Source of the DNA: Diphasiastrum complanatum
Taxonomy: Eukaryota > Streptophyta > Lycopodiopsida > Lycopodiales > Lycopodiaceae
DNA: 64,000 nt
Direction: 5' to 3'
NCBI GenBank assembly: GCA_029204225.1
Contig: CM055097.1
Location: 14,792,282-14,856,281 of the forward strand
Shown: piece after piece, positions 44,369 to 58,856 of the stretch
Position numbering within the stretch: the first letter of the stretch is position 1
How the letters are laid out: every line of letters begins with the position of its first letter
Notes under the pieces: generated by a model
The model's database searches: none
Told to the model about the DNA's origin: nothing
The model's input: the letters and a program-made list of their open reading frames with translations, nothing else
Program-made: the position numbers and the translations under genes

Positions 44369-45683
44369 GTCAACATGTGCACTATCATCAATACGAGATA
44401 ATTTCTTACCAGCTTCGCAAGGGGTGATGGAAGGTTTGCACTCTGTCATATGAAATCTCTCCAATATCTCGCCCACATACTTGGTTTGACATAACCTGAT
44501 ATCACTGCCAGTTTGCCATACTTCGACACCCAAGCAGTAGTGCATAAGATCTAAATCTGTCATCTCAAACTGCTTGCATAGATTGGCTTTGATAGAACGA
44601 GTGAGGTTCTCATCATTGCCCTTGATAATGATATCATCAACATAAAGTACAATCAAGGCAATGCTATCATCGTTTATAAGAACATAAAAATTTGGATTTG
44701 AATTTATTCTTACAAACCCATGAGAAAGAAAGTAATTGTCAATGCGTCCATACCATGTGTGTGGCGCTTGCTTAAGGCCATAAAGTGCTTTTTGTAGTTT
44801 ACATACCTTCTGTTCTTGCCCTTTTGCCATGAAGCCCAGCGGTTGGACCACGTAAACTTCTTCCTCTAAGTCACCATTAAAACATGCAAACTTGACTTCA
44901 CATCCATTTGATGGATCTTCCACCCAAAATGAGATGCTAGGGCAATGATAAGGCATAGCGTAGTCCACTTAGCCACTGGAGCAAACGTCTCTTCATAGTC
45001 AATTCCTTTGCTTTGCTCATAACCCTTCACTACTAGGCGTGCCTTATGCTTTGCTATCGTGCCATCCGCACAAAACTTTGTTCTAGACACCCATTTACTA
45101 TCAATGGGTTTCTTTCCAAGTGGTAGATCAACCAACTCCCATGTATCATGCATGTGGATGGATTCTATCTCCTCTTCCATTATGGGAAGTCTTTTGATGC
45201 TTTCACCACTTGCATGGTCTTCATCTTCATACCTATGCGTCTCATCAAAGATCACATCTTTGCTAATGTGAATCCTGTTCATTACAAGATCAAAACACAT
45301 GTATGCTCCTCCTTTGGCAAATGTCATAGGCCTTACATCCAATGACACAAAACTTGTCAATTTTTGGCTTTATTCCTGTAAATGCTTCTTCGGGAGTCAC
45401 ATTTGGAACCGCAACTGTAGGGCTCTTGTTTTGCAAGAACGTTGCCGCACTGTACGCTTCCGACCAATGTGAATCGATCAAGCCCATTTGCTTCATCATG
45501 GAACATGCTCTCTCCATAATAGTCCTATTTTTTCTTTCAGCTACACCATTACTATGCGGCGTGTGTGACTGTGTGAATTGTCTTTTGATGCCGTGTTCCT
45601 TGCAAAAGTCCTCAAAATCATCAAATTTGTATTCGCCCCTCTATCAGATCTTAGCACTTTGATGCGTGCATCCAGTTGGTTCT
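44360..45683 (-). pseudogene. Copia element I: integrase end, reverse transcriptase (truncated)
   Basis: Minus strand: the integrase tail (SHWSEAYSAATFLQNKSPT, a frame change near 45340, IHISKDVIFDE), the linker, then RT (DTWELVDLPLGKKPIDSKWV, GIDYEETFAPVAKWTTL, a frame change near 44930, KLQKALYGLKQAPHTWYGRI, catalytic LIVLYVDDIIIKG, LCQTKYVGEILERFHM). The sequence ends at VDAN within the RT C-terminus, where ZIP exon sequence is met. RNase H and 3' LTR are absent. Confidence 0.87.
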
Positions 45684-46436
45684 CTAACAAGTCTTGAACT
45701 CCTTGAAGCAAGCAAAAGCGTCAGATTTCTTCTTCAAGAAATAAATCCATGTCCTCCTAGAGTAAGCATCTATGAAAGTCATAAAGTAATATGCTTTCCC
45801 CAATGACATGGTCTTCATTGGGCCGCATAGGTCACTGGGAATGAGTTCCAGTGGTTTCTTAGCTCTTGCAGCTCCACCTTTCTTGAATGTTTCCCTGTGA
45901 TGCTTTCCCATGACGCATCCTTCACATATTTCATGATGATCATCCTGCAATGCCAGTAACCCTATTACCATCTTCAGCTTTGTCATCAATCTCAAGCTCT
46001 CATAGTTCAAATGACCAAGTCTTCTGTGCCACAACTCAGATTGAGATGCTGTTGAGATAGCCAAACCATATTCTCCTGATTTTGCAGTATCCAATTTATA
46101 AAGGCCACAATTACTATTCCTCATAAGGCATCCATCCTTGACAATTTCAACCTTAAGATGTTGATTAGCCATTACTGCAACAGAAAGAAAACTCTTTTTG
46201 AGTCTAGGAACATAAAGCACATTAGAGATGTTCTTGATTTTACCATCAAGAAACTGCACATGCACATTGCCCACACCCTGTATTTGGCATTCCTCTCCAT
46301 TGGCTTGAGTGACCTTATCCCCATCATGGATTGGTGAGAATTTCTCAAACCAATCACGTTTCCCGGTCATATGCCTTGTGGCGCCTAAATTTATGAACCA
46401 TCTGGCACCATTATCAACCTGGGATGCCAATGCCAA
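45684..46436 (-). pseudogene. Copia element I: protease and integrase N-terminal part
   Basis: The retropepsin site reads INLGATRHMT, so the catalytic Asp is Asn and Ser is Leu compared with DSGATRHM. The gag-pre-integrase zinc-binding motif is present (ELWHRRLGHLNYES ... CEGCVMGKHH), followed by the integrase core start (IPSDLCGPM, YYFMTFIDAYSRRTWIYFLK). The frame ends at 45684 by a stop after FKEFKTC. It follows gag in the same frame past a TAA codon. Confidence 0.87.
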
Positions 46437-46490
46437 TGAGAAGACACTTGTCTCGTCATCTTCTCCATCATCTTCGGCAATGTTGCCTTG

Positions 46491-47308
46491 TTAAGTCACT
46501 TTTCCCATCTTTATGTCCGCTTTCTTCTTGTAACACTCGCGTGCCCAATGACCCGGTTTGTGGCAATAGTAACATTTGTCTTTCTTCTTCTTTATCCCTT
46601 TTGATGATGACTCTCCCTCGTCATCATCATCCTTGGATTTCTTGGGAATCCTTTTCCATCCTTTCTGCTTGCCTTTAGCAAGCAAGGCTTGATCCTCCTG
46701 TGGGGTTTGCCTTGGCTTCACCACTTCGCGATGCTGCTCTTCCTGCAACATGATTCCGTGGAAGTCTTCAAAACTAGGCAATCTCTCCCTTGAAGCAATG
46801 CCCCTCACAAACATCTGTAGCCCTTTCAAGACACCGCTCATGGTGGTATGTACCAATTCAACGTCCCTAATTGGTTCTCCAATTGCCACAAGTTGATCTC
46901 TTAGCTCCTTTATCCTGGTGAAGAAAGATCTCATTGATTCACTTTCTTCCATCCTTACTGCGTTCAATCTCAAATTCAAGAACATGGCCTGAGCTGAATT
47001 GCAAGTTTGAAATTGCATTCTAAGAGCTTCCCAATCTCCCCTAGCCGTCGTGGCATCACTTATATGAGTAATCACATGGTCTTTCACTGAAAGTTGATCA
47101 AGGACAATGCTCTCTGTGCCTTTTTATCAAAGGCCCTCATATCACCTGGAATGGTATTTGGCTGGACTTCAATACTTGCCATGATCTCCCATAACTCTTT
47201 CTCCATCAAAATGCTCTTCATTTTGAATTTCCAGATGTTGTAGCTAGAAGCCCCATCAAGTTTGCTTGCATCGCCCAAAATTGCCTCATGGATGTTTGAC
47301 ATCTCCAA
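46491..47308 (-). pseudogene. Copia element I: gag
   Basis: From ATG 47308: LDGASSYNIWKFKMKSILME, a frameshift near 47085, the UBN2-type gag core (SMRSFFTRIKELRDQLVAIG, RGIASRERLPSFEDFHGIML), a basic/Ser linker and an intact knuckle CYYCHKPGHWARECYKKK. An in-frame TAA (46493-46491) separates it from protease; the frame resumes 18 codons before the next Met. The leader and 5' LTR were not identified upstream. Confidence 0.87.
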
Positions 47309-48629
47309 ACTGCTTGAAACTCCACCTGTAGGCTATAAAGTGTATGCCGAAGCCAACCGTGATATCAAAAGTAAAAAATAATGACCTGCAATTTTTGGCT
47401 TACCAGGCCACTCGCCGCCCTTTTGCCAAATTGAAAGCCAAACTGGTGTCGCTTTCCAAAATGCTTCTCGTCACCAACTCCCAACTACCTGCCCAATGGA
47501 ATGGTGAAATCACTTCTGGCACGTTCCAAACACTTTCTTCATAGAAATCACTCTGTTTTGGCATACCGTACTTGCAGGTACAGTCAAGGTGCCCTTCGTT
47601 TGGAGGCTATAGCCTTTTGTTTGGCCAAAATAGGCTAAAGGAGGTGAAAATAAGGGCAATTTGGGTTTTTAAACTGTTTCTTCAGTGTGAAGAAACTTCA
47701 CCCTTCAAAAACTTGGGACCCAACAATTATTTCAGTTTGAAAATTTTTAATGAAAAGAAGGGTCCCTTTGCCCTTCAATTCTTCATGGGCTCTTTCACAT
47801 GCATCCCAACAGTGGCCCTTGATCCTACAGCCTACATTCCTCCATTTTCCATCATAGATCTCCAGTAGACATGATGTGATGGTCCAGCTTCCGTCTATGC
47901 GCTGAAATGGATTCCTTGCAAGCGCTAAGCCCTTCTGATCGTTATGGCATTTGCGCGACTGGGTGCGCACGAGGTCTGCCCCCTCCTTTCTTCTCTCTTT
48001 ACCTTCCTCCTTCCACCAGGCTATGGTGGCTGCCATCATGGATCTGATCCATGCTCTCTTGCCTTTCCACGGCTGTCCACGGCCTCTCCACACGTTCACA
48101 ACAGCAGCAGGGCACCCACTTCTGGCTTTTTACAGCTTCAAAAAAGGATTTATATTGAGAGAAAAAAGTTTTTTTCCTTCTTGAAACCCTAGATGTCAAA
48201 GAGGAAGATATTTTTGGGCTTTATCTGATCTTCTTGAAAATTAAACTGAGCAGCTCCATATCTCTCTGAGGTCGCCCTACAGCAGGCAATATTCTGCTCC
48301 AAACCACTCTTCAAACGGTGTTCGATTGGATTCGAACCAATCACAAATGCCAAGCAACCCTTCAGAAGAATTTCCAGCTTCAATCTTTGCTTGCCCTCTA
48401 ATTCAGGTGACAATCCCCTGCCTTTGAATCTTCTTACAGTTTTGAGCTATTCCACGAATCTCCACAGACTCGGTTTTGTGCTTCCTAGCCGACATGGTTT
48501 CAACATATATTTTGACTTCACCACATTCATTTGGTCGAACACTCTAACATCACTTACAAAATTTACACATATTCATTGCATGCATGTATCGCAGTCCCAG
48601 TCTCATGCATCGTGGTCACATGAGTCTGA
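47309..48629. other. No gene recognised
   Basis: It may include the leader and LTR of copia element I (minus strand), but no primer-binding site was seen. GTGAAGAAACTTCAC near 47686 is a short palindrome. Minus-strand frame 48099-47698 (133 aa, Trp/Lys/Arg-rich) has no recognisable domain. Confidence 0.35.
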
Positions 48630-49080
48630 TGACCATGGCCAGGACGGGGACGATTCAACTAGATCTAATAATTAGGCATGTCATTCTGATATATATTTGT
48701 AATTGGAATATTTATGTATCTATATATATAATTTGTTTAAGTTAAGTCCTCTACATGGATCTTTAATTGCATGGAGTTCAGTTTTAGGACAGAATGGAGC
48801 CATTTGACAGGGTTATAACGATGTCCATGGGAGAGCCTTGGTCACCGCTTCCAAGGTGAGAAGGTTCCTAAAGTCTCCTGTAGCTTTTTAGTGGTCTCTG
48901 AGTCCGATTGCGACGTCAATGGCCAGGACGAGGATGACTCAGCTAGATCTAATTATAATTAGGTATTTCAATAATCCAATTTGTAATATATATCTGTACT
49001 TGGAACATTTATGTATGAATGTATATTCATTGAAGTTAAGTTTCCTTCATCAATTTTTAAGTGCTTAAAATATAACTCAA
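48630..49080 (+). repeat. Two direct copies of a roughly 150-bp unit
   Basis: About 48630-48790 and 48918-49080 share ATGGCCAGGACG.GGA.GA, CTAGATCTAAT, TTTGTAATTGGAA/ACTTGGAACATTTATGTAT and GAAGTTAAGT. The starts are coding-like in both (GQDGDDSTRSN and GQDEDDSARSN followed by stops), which suggests duplication of a gene's 3' end. Confidence 0.6.
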
Positions 49081-49949
49081 ATAAATTTTACAAATTCTTT
49101 TATTAACAATTATGAACAAATGATTTTGCTTACCAACTTCATAAGAAGTGGTGCAAAAGACTCCTGGGGTCAAATGGAGTCCATTTTTAGCGCAGAATGG
49201 ACCCAGTAAACTGACTGGCTCCATTCTGTCCTAATTTTTTTTTTTTATTTTGTAACCCTCGAAATAATCCTCGAAATAGGGTGCCATTTTGAAAGGGATA
49301 TAACAAGGTACGACCATTGGTATATCCCTCGAAAAAAAAATGCCACCAACAACGTTTTTAGAGGGATATACCGAGGGACCTCGGTATATATCTCGGTATC
49401 TCTGTGCTACAAACAAAGCAGAAATGAAATGAAGAAGCCTTGATTACCGAGGTAATTATCGAGGATCTCGTTCCAAGGCTTACTTCATGGTGTATACCAA
49501 AGTTTGTGATGTTTTTTTGAAAAAAACAAAAAAAAAACCTCGGTAATAGGGTCGAAAATCCTCCAGAATGTTGTAGTGGAGTAGGCATATTGTCAACGTC
49601 GTGACGTGGGTCGGATTTCCGAGTCAATACAAAGGGTCAGAAAATATACAAAGTCAAAAAATATACAAAGGGTCGGATCTATTAGACCTGATCCGACTCG
49701 AGCCAGGGTTGAAGATGTCCGGATTTATCAGACATGATCCGATCCGGTCCGCTCCAGGGTTGAAGACGCTCGGATATTTTCCTCCTTGATCCAATTCGAT
49801 CCAGGGTCGGAAAATCACATTTTGATGGTATTGACATTGGGTCGAGAAATAGGCTTGGGTCAAAAAAATTTGATCCTGAATTTTTTGGTCCTTTGCTAAA
49901 ATTTTGAGCCTTCATATTTTTTGTGTAGTTTTTCAAAATAAGTATGAAC
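49081..49949. repeat. Repeat-rich spacer, no gene
   Basis: 49255-49560 contains CTCGGTATATCCCTCGAAA-like motifs on both strands (possible non-autonomous DNA transposon). 49670-49810 contains three related units of about 65 bp (GATCCGATCCGGTCC, CCAGGGTTGAAGA). Confidence 0.5.
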
Positions 49950-50230
49950 AGGTTTCAGGATGCTATTACCTAATGGAATTGTGCTTGAGCATTAATTCCA
50001 ACATAACCATCTCTTTCTTTTCCATCTTGATCTTACTCAACAACACCAATGGATCTTCGAGAAACTTCCTTGGCTTGAAGCACATGAACAATTTCCAATT
50101 TTTACGTTCTTGCGGAGTTTGATTGAAATACCAATCTAGCGCTGCTCCCATAAGTGTCATTGGAAATAGCTTAAGCTTGTCCTCTAGATTAACTTCACCA
50201 ATTTCACAAGCTTTTGTATAAATCTTAAGA
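49950..50230 (-). pseudogene. Ty3/gypsy gag-domain fragment
   Basis: The minus strand reads GEVNLEDKLKLFPMTLMGAA, LDWYFNQTPQERKNW, then FLEDPLVLLSKIKMEKKE. It matches the retrotransposon gag domain and resembles the decayed gag start at 7.07-7.2 kb (FYNQDEAKRQ, KFMEDPFLLLK). No other part of the element is nearby. Confidence 0.65.
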
Positions 50231-50863
50231 AAACTGTAGTAATTTTAGATTTCAATGGACTTATCAATTCCATATGTGCACACTATGGGCAAGCAATGAG
50301 TTAGCAATAGAGGGAGACATCACTCAAAAGTGAAAATCTATGAGGCCACCAAGTCAATAAATGTGAGAGATATGTGAGCCGATGCTTGAAGGCTGAAAAA
50401 TGTGTGATTTGTAGCATGTAGTCCTATGAGCAATAAAATTGTAGCTTGTGGCCTTGCGAGCAATAAGAAAAAAGCAACCCATAGGTGCACTCTCGTCTAC
50501 TAAAGTGGAATATAAAATAGCGTCAATTGCAAGTTTTGAGTGTACATGGACTTGTTGAATGCAAGGAGGAGCAAGGTAATGAAACTCTTGTGTGTTGTGA
50601 TAATCTTGAGTTGCAAAACAAATTGCTAAGAACATTGTATTCCACTCTTGTACTAAAAATATTCAGATCCACTATCGTTTCATTTAGGAAAAACGTCAAG
50701 CTACTAAGCTCATTGCTTTTGCAACATGCGTACTATTCAAAGCTGCACGATGTCTTCCTTTTTATCCTTGCATTGACATCATTGTTGATGAATATAACTT
50801 TCTTGGATCACTAAGTGCATTTGTAACCAAACTCATCTTATGTTTTCTACCATTGTTGTGATT

Positions 50864-50934
<71 letters not shown>

Positions 50935-52452
50935 ATCATTCACATACAAAAAGTTCAATTGCCAAGAGCTAAGTTTACAATAGTTCTACACTGGATCACT
51001 CGATTACATGATAATCAATATATGCATTCACATATTGTCATTTGGCATGCATATTTGCATGCAATTTGAAGGTTGTTTCCTTAGCCTTTTCATGCACATG
51101 TAACTTTAGATCTAAAATATTTTATACTATCACACATGCACTTAATCATTTTGTTCGGAAGGCACGGCCTATAGTATTTTGTTAAGAAAGCAAATCTAGA
51201 AACACCAAAAATTTCAAGTCACATTCTCTACTTTTGAGTTGTCTAGAGTCTAGACAACTTCACTTGACCACCTCAACAGATGGTATCGCCTTACGACAAT
51301 ACCAAAAGACCAAAAGCACTCGAGAGACTGAGAGTATTAGCTCAAATCCCGAGAGGCTAAGGACCCGTGCTATGGCAGCTGCTGCCTGAGAGGGCGACAT
51401 CCACACCCGCAGGCTTGAGTCCTCGCTACTGCACTGTCAGTGCTCAATTTTGTACGAGAAATGAAGATAATAGTGTGTCTTTTCTGCTCTGGCTTGTCCT
51501 AAAAGGTTGCACAGCCTGTCCGACAGACACCCTGGTCCCTACTTATACTTTCCCATAATATACTCCACGTTTTGCCTTTTGGCTTCAGATCAAACATAGG
51601 TTATCTGTTCAGCATCTTCCGTCTGTGTATAATATTCTTGTACAGATCTTGTCCCACGCGCAGTTGCGCACATTATTCCAGCATCAACTTTAGCCTTTTA
51701 GGACAACTGGCCCCCACACTCATGTTGCTTGTATCTTCATCATTGCACCAATCACTAGTTCTGGTACAACTCATGCTTTGAAATTACCTTTTGAATTCGA
51801 TTGATCACATGTACAAGATTCTTGTTCCTTCGCTCCTTTCATTTGCAGTGATTGGTTTGAGCTTGGGCTTAAGCACCACTCTTCAACACCATGGAGAAGT
51901 ATATGCTGTTTGTAAAAGGATAGCATTTTGTATGTTCTGAATAGTGCGGTGATTTATGAGTCACACAAGGAAAGTCGCTTGGAACAGTGAAATGTGTCTA
52001 ATGTAGAAATAATTGGATCTATCGGCTCTATATTGCACCACTCTATCTCGAACGAACAGTTGAGATGTAGTTTCTGATTACTATCGAAGACAATGACATC
52101 AAAATTGACGCTTCAGAAAGACTAAGCTCCAAACTACTATTTAACTAAAATTTCACATCATCTAGTCAATGAGTTTAATTTGACATCATGAACTAGAATT
52201 ACTCTCGAAATCTCAACACCAACAAACACAACGCAGCAGCGTTACATTCTGAGAAACATATGTAGATATCGCGATGCTTATTTTACGATCCACTTTGATT
52301 TAAAAGGTGAACTCAAATTGAGAATTTGAAATCCAAAAGAAGTAGCACAGTCAGTAAGAATTTTCAGCAATAACGTCCCAGCAAAAACTGCACATTTCAG
52401 AAACATTTGAGATTCTATAGGTTGATCTTTGTTTCTTGGATCGATTGAGCTC
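50231..52452. other. No gene recognised
   Basis: Contains a (CT)n tract (50868-50931). ORFs at 51367-51558 and 51572-51781 are not recognised. The right end is the 3' flank of the CASP-like gene. Confidence 0.4.
50868..50931 (+). repeat. (CT)n microsatellite, about 64 bp
   Basis: An uninterrupted CT run between AT-rich flanks. Confidence 0.96.
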
Positions 52453-53027
52453 TCATGTATACTTGCCGAATAGCTCATATGCGGATACTATAGAGGAAAT
52501 GCTGAATAGGCCGGTCGCTAGATACGTGAAGATAATCGACGCCAGAACATGCTTGCAGAACTTGCCTAATATCACACACATTGCTAGCCACGATGCCGTC
52601 CGCGAGCCCTTCTCGCCAACATAAACCACTTCTGTAGCTGCAGCTGAAGCTGCTAGAAGTAGGTACGTGATCATCTGCGAAAAAGAAAACTCATTGAAAC
52701 TAATCACACCAAAATGACAGTTGGAAGCTATTCCCTGCTATTTTTCAACGTAGTCATTATAGGTGTTCCTACTTATAACACATACTTTATCTGCAAGGAA
52801 TGTCAGCCAGGCCTTGGATTTTCCTCCAGCTTTAGCAGCAAGATACATAGAAGTGACAGAGCTCGCTGCCTGCAACAATGCGTATGCTCCTGCAATTGAT
52901 GTTGCAGTGACGATATACCTACATAGACACAGTTTGATTGTAAAACAAGCTTCAGTATAAATGTTAAAATTTCAGAGCAAGTATACCGCGTGGAAATTCA
53001 GCTGCTTCGATGTGTGCGTGTTGTGTG

Positions 53028-53082
<55 letters not shown>

Positions 53083-53339
53083 ACAGAGAGACAGAGAGAG
53101 ATGTACACAAATGCTCTGGAGTAGCCATAATCTACAGTTTGGATGACACCTATATTGCTACTGAACGTCCCGGTCGGTAGAGGAACCTCAATCGTTTTAT
53201 GCTGCCGGCTTGTCATCATCGCAACCACTGCAGCTACACACAATATGATTGCAACAACCCTCAGCAGGAAACCTGCAAAGCTCACTTTTCTTGCATGGGC
53301 TGTTTGCATGAAAGCTTGTGCTGGTCGATCTGTCTTCAT
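52453..53339 (-). CDS. CASPL1-like: CASP-like protein family 1 (four-TM membrane protein), three exons
   Basis: Exons on the minus strand: 53339-53107, 52918-52786 and 52674-52453, both introns GT-AG, phases joining to a 195-residue frame. The start chosen is ATG 53339-53337 (MKTDRPAQAFMQTAH). CASP-like proteins (DUF588) are plasma-membrane four-helix proteins; the CASP branch scaffolds Casparian-strip lignification and most others are of unknown role. Visible: TM1 with the conserved Arg (FAGFLLRVVAIILCVAAVVA), TM2 (VYIVTATSIAGAYALL), TM3 with the family's Asp (TFLADKMITYLLLAASAAA), the Cys-containing second loop (CVILGKFCKHV) and TM4. Length matches the family. It appears intact. Lignin-related CAD and a CASP-like gene share the window, but they lie 47 kb apart with no sign of linkage in function. 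Confidence 0.9.
53024..53100 (+). repeat. (TG)n-(GA)n microsatellite in intron 1 of the CASP-like gene
   Basis: TG units from about 53030 to 53067, then GA with two CA interruptions to 53100. On the gene's strand this is a CT/CA tract starting only about six bases after the splice donor (53106). Confidence 0.93.
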
Positions 53340-53575
53340 GGCTGATTCTGCCTCTCTCAAACACGTTGTTCCTATTGTATCTCATCAAATGAAATTGCGA
53401 GAAATAGAAGTGCACATGAGATCGAAGTTGGTGTTTATGTAGATGGGTCGATGAAAAAGAGCGCGAGTTGGGTGGCAAGTTGAGTAGCTTCGTTCCCTCT
53501 CCAAAAAGTGTAGTAAAAGATGGAGTGGTGGGAGCGCACTTGATGATGCATCATAACCCATGTCGAGAGAACACC

Positions 53576-53578
<3 letters not shown>

Positions 53579-53627
<49 letters not shown>
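53579..53627 (+). repeat. (GA)n microsatellite upstream of the CASP-like gene
   Basis: About 49 bp of GA, 240 bp upstream of the ATG; on the gene's strand a CT tract in the probable 5' UTR or promoter, where such tracts are common in plants. Confidence 0.93.
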
Positions 53628-53639
53628 GCATAGGGGCTT

Positions 53640-54839
<1,200 letters not shown>

Positions 54840-55014
54840 TGTAGGTTGTTGTAGACAAACAATGATTCTGGAATTTTGATTGGGCCACGTGTGCCCTAAA
54901 ACTTCATCCATGGCAACTGATGATGAGCAGTTGACGTGCAATTTGGAGAACATAGAATGTTCTAGAATCATAGCGCAATCTTGAAATTTCCAGAGAAAAA
55001 GATAGAGCTAGCGA

Positions 55015-55019
<5 letters not shown>

Positions 55020-55106
<87 letters not shown>
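55020..55106 (+). repeat. (GA)n microsatellite, about 86 bp
   Basis: An uninterrupted GA run 184 bp after the compound array. Confidence 0.96.
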
Positions 55107-55598
55107 AATATGGATTCCACCTACATCAATGTGCACTTCTCCTTTCTTGTGAATAACAAGCAAACTCTTTTCCTCCTCCAGACATGTTCCCTCAATGACG
55201 GCTGCAAAGAGCATTTGACTCAACAAATAAACCCTAATTTGGGATTATGTTGTAGGCTATTCACTGACTTGTACATGTATTTGAGATTAAAAAAAGTGGT
55301 TTCTTTGCTAGCTCTAACATTAGCCCTTCCACAATACCCATACCCAACTTGTCACTCACAATGTCTTAATTTACTTTGTGTTAGACCAGCCTTAAATTTA
55401 CACACAAAGAGTTTTATGAAGTTTTCCATTTTAAAGATATTTTTGAAATCTGATAATTTTCTCACGTATATTTAGATTGATGTGGTGTAGAAAACAAAAC
55501 TGCTTATTTTTCTAAGCTCTATCACATGGAGTTAGGAACCTTATCACTTATATAGCTTCTTAAAAATACCCATGTTGTATAGCTATGAAAAACTATTT

Positions 55599-55633
<35 letters not shown>

Positions 55634-55881
55634 CTATTTGTGCGCATGTGGTGCGCATGTGTATGGGTGCACCCATGCATCCTCCTTTCCTCACCCATGC
55701 ATACCACTTTCCTAACTAAAAGTGATAGGGAGAGGGATGCATGTATGGGGAACATAATGATGGCCCTCCTTCCCATGCATAATGGGAAGGAAGGCCCTCC
55801 TCCCCATGCATAATGGGCCCACAACTCACTCCAAATTCAAATGTATGGGAAACATGATGCATGGCCCTACATCGCCCTCTT
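55107..55881. other. No gene recognised; short (TA)n and CATGCA-rich repeats
   Basis: (TA)n at 55601-55632. 55640-55850 repeats phrases such as GTGCGCATGTG, CACCCATGCAT and CCATGCATAATGGG, including inverted pairs. No known protein is recognised. Confidence 0.5.
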
Positions 55882-55968
55882 CCTTCCTCACTCATGTTGG
55901 ATTGGTGGTATGGATGCAGGGGAAGCACTCCTTCCTCACTCATGTTGGATTGGTGGTATGGATGCAGG
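55882..55968 (+). repeat. 39-bp perfect direct repeat, 48-bp period
   Basis: CCTTCCTCACTCATGTTGGA and the following 19 bases occur identically at 55882-55920 and 55930-55968. Confidence 0.9.
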
Positions 55969-56339
55969 CACAATGAATGGACTACTTTTTGGCGTTCCCA
56001 AGAAGTGGTCCAGTGTCGTCGAACGGAGTCCATTTTGTCCGATGTTTGTTCCATATTGTGCTGCACATCGAGACGAACCCGAAGCACCAAACCAGGTTCC
56101 AAACGGTTCAGTACTCACTGAGAAATGTGCACCCGAGCTAGAAACCCTAAAAGTAGTATAGGAAAGTTAGGCATGTTGGACCATAAACTGGTCGGATCCG
56201 GTCGAATGCCCCCCGAACTTCTAACGAAAGGTGGCTACAAGTTTGTGTGCTAGACACGAATCCACTGGACCAGTTGCCACTCGATTCCGACGTCGTTTGC
56301 TTGACACTCGATTCCGATGTCATTTGCTTCGAGGGCCAA

Positions 56340-57560
<1,221 letters not shown>

Positions 57561-57599
57561 AACACTCGACACTTGACACTTTCGAGGTATTTCGGGGGA

Positions 57600-58856
57600 T
57601 TTTTGGGTCTTCCAATGCATTTTCGTAGGTGCTGCCATAAACTGACTTACAATGCCAACAATATAGCATATATCTGGTCTAATCGTGGTAAGGTGAATCA
57701 AGCTCCCTACTACTGCCTATACAACGTAGCATCAAATGGCAGTGATTTGTCAAGCTTATAAAGCTTTTTACCTGGCTCAATAAGAGTGTTCACTGGCTTG
57801 CAATCCTGTAGCCTGAACCTGTGCAGCAACTCTTTGACATACTTCACCTATGTTAGACCCACCTCATGTCCTTTTTGCCACACTTCCACTCCAAGGCAAT
57901 TATGCATTGGGTTGAGATCGGTCATCTCGAATTGTTCCATGAGATCCTTCTTGAGTCATATCTATCATCTCTTGATTATTTCCCGTGATAATCAGGTCAT
58001 CAACATAAAGAACAACCAAAGTAATCATACCATCAAAGCATAAGACATAAAGGTTTGGATCAGAGTGTGTTCTCACCATCCCCTTAGAATTAAAGTAGGC
58101 ATCAATCCTGCTGCACTACACACATGGTGCTTGTTTGAGACCATAAAGTGCTTTGAAATTCTTCAAGCGACAATACTTTATCCTCATGTCCTTTCACTAT
58201 AAAGCCTTCAGGTTGATCCATAATCACCTCTTCTTCTAACTCACCATTTAGAAAAGCATATGTCACATCCATCTGATGTAAAGGCCAACCAAAATGTGAA
58301 GCTAAAGCAATAAGTAGACGTAGAGTATTCCACTTAATATTGGTGCAAAGGTCTCCTCATAGTCGATGCCTTTACTTTGTGCATAACCTTTGATTACCAA
58401 TCTTGCTTTGTGCTTTGCTATACTTCCATCTTCATGGTACTTAGTCATGTACACCCATTTACAACTAATGGATTTCTTGCCAACTGGTGGTTCCACTAAG
58501 TCCCATGTGTTATGCTTAGCAATTGACTCCATCTCTTCTTCCATGGCCTTGACCCAAATATCATCATCCTTCGCTTCAACATAAGTCGAAGGTTCTTTGC
58601 TTTGAATTATGCTAGATAAGAGAGCATAATTTTCTTCATACCTATCAGGTTGTGTCCTCTCTCTTGTTGATCTAAGTAGCTCTCCCTGGATAGATGATCC
58701 AGAAAAGTCATCCATGTCCCGGCTTTCCATCAATCTGTCAAACCACTTAGGAAGCTTCTTGTTTGTCAAGTGATCGGCTTCCTGGTGAAAATGTATCCCA
58801 TGGTACATCCTTCTCCTTGCGTTCATCACCTGCAACTTCAATCCTCCTAGCACCAA
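57600..58856 (-). pseudogene. Copia element G: reverse transcriptase, frameshifted and truncated
   Basis: Minus strand: a linker, RT N-terminal part (AKHNTWDLVEPPVGKKSISC, ARLVIKGYAQSKGIDYEETF), a frame break near 58320, HFGWPLHQMDVTYAFLNGEL, then several frame changes through the finger and palm region. The YVDD box is not in a clean frame. The C-terminal HLTTIRPDICYIVGIVSQF is recognisable at about 57690-57640. It ends at MHWK where the TTTCGCGAAA-type array starts; RNase H and 3' LTR are missing. Confidence 0.82.

Noticed and set aside
52961-53146. Cys-Val repeat ORF
   Set aside because: Translation of the TG tract in the CASP-like intron.
55716-56161. Overlapping 60-128 aa ORFs on both strands
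   Set aside because: They arise from short direct and inverted repeats (CCATGCATAATGGG, the 39-bp repeat) and resemble no protein family.
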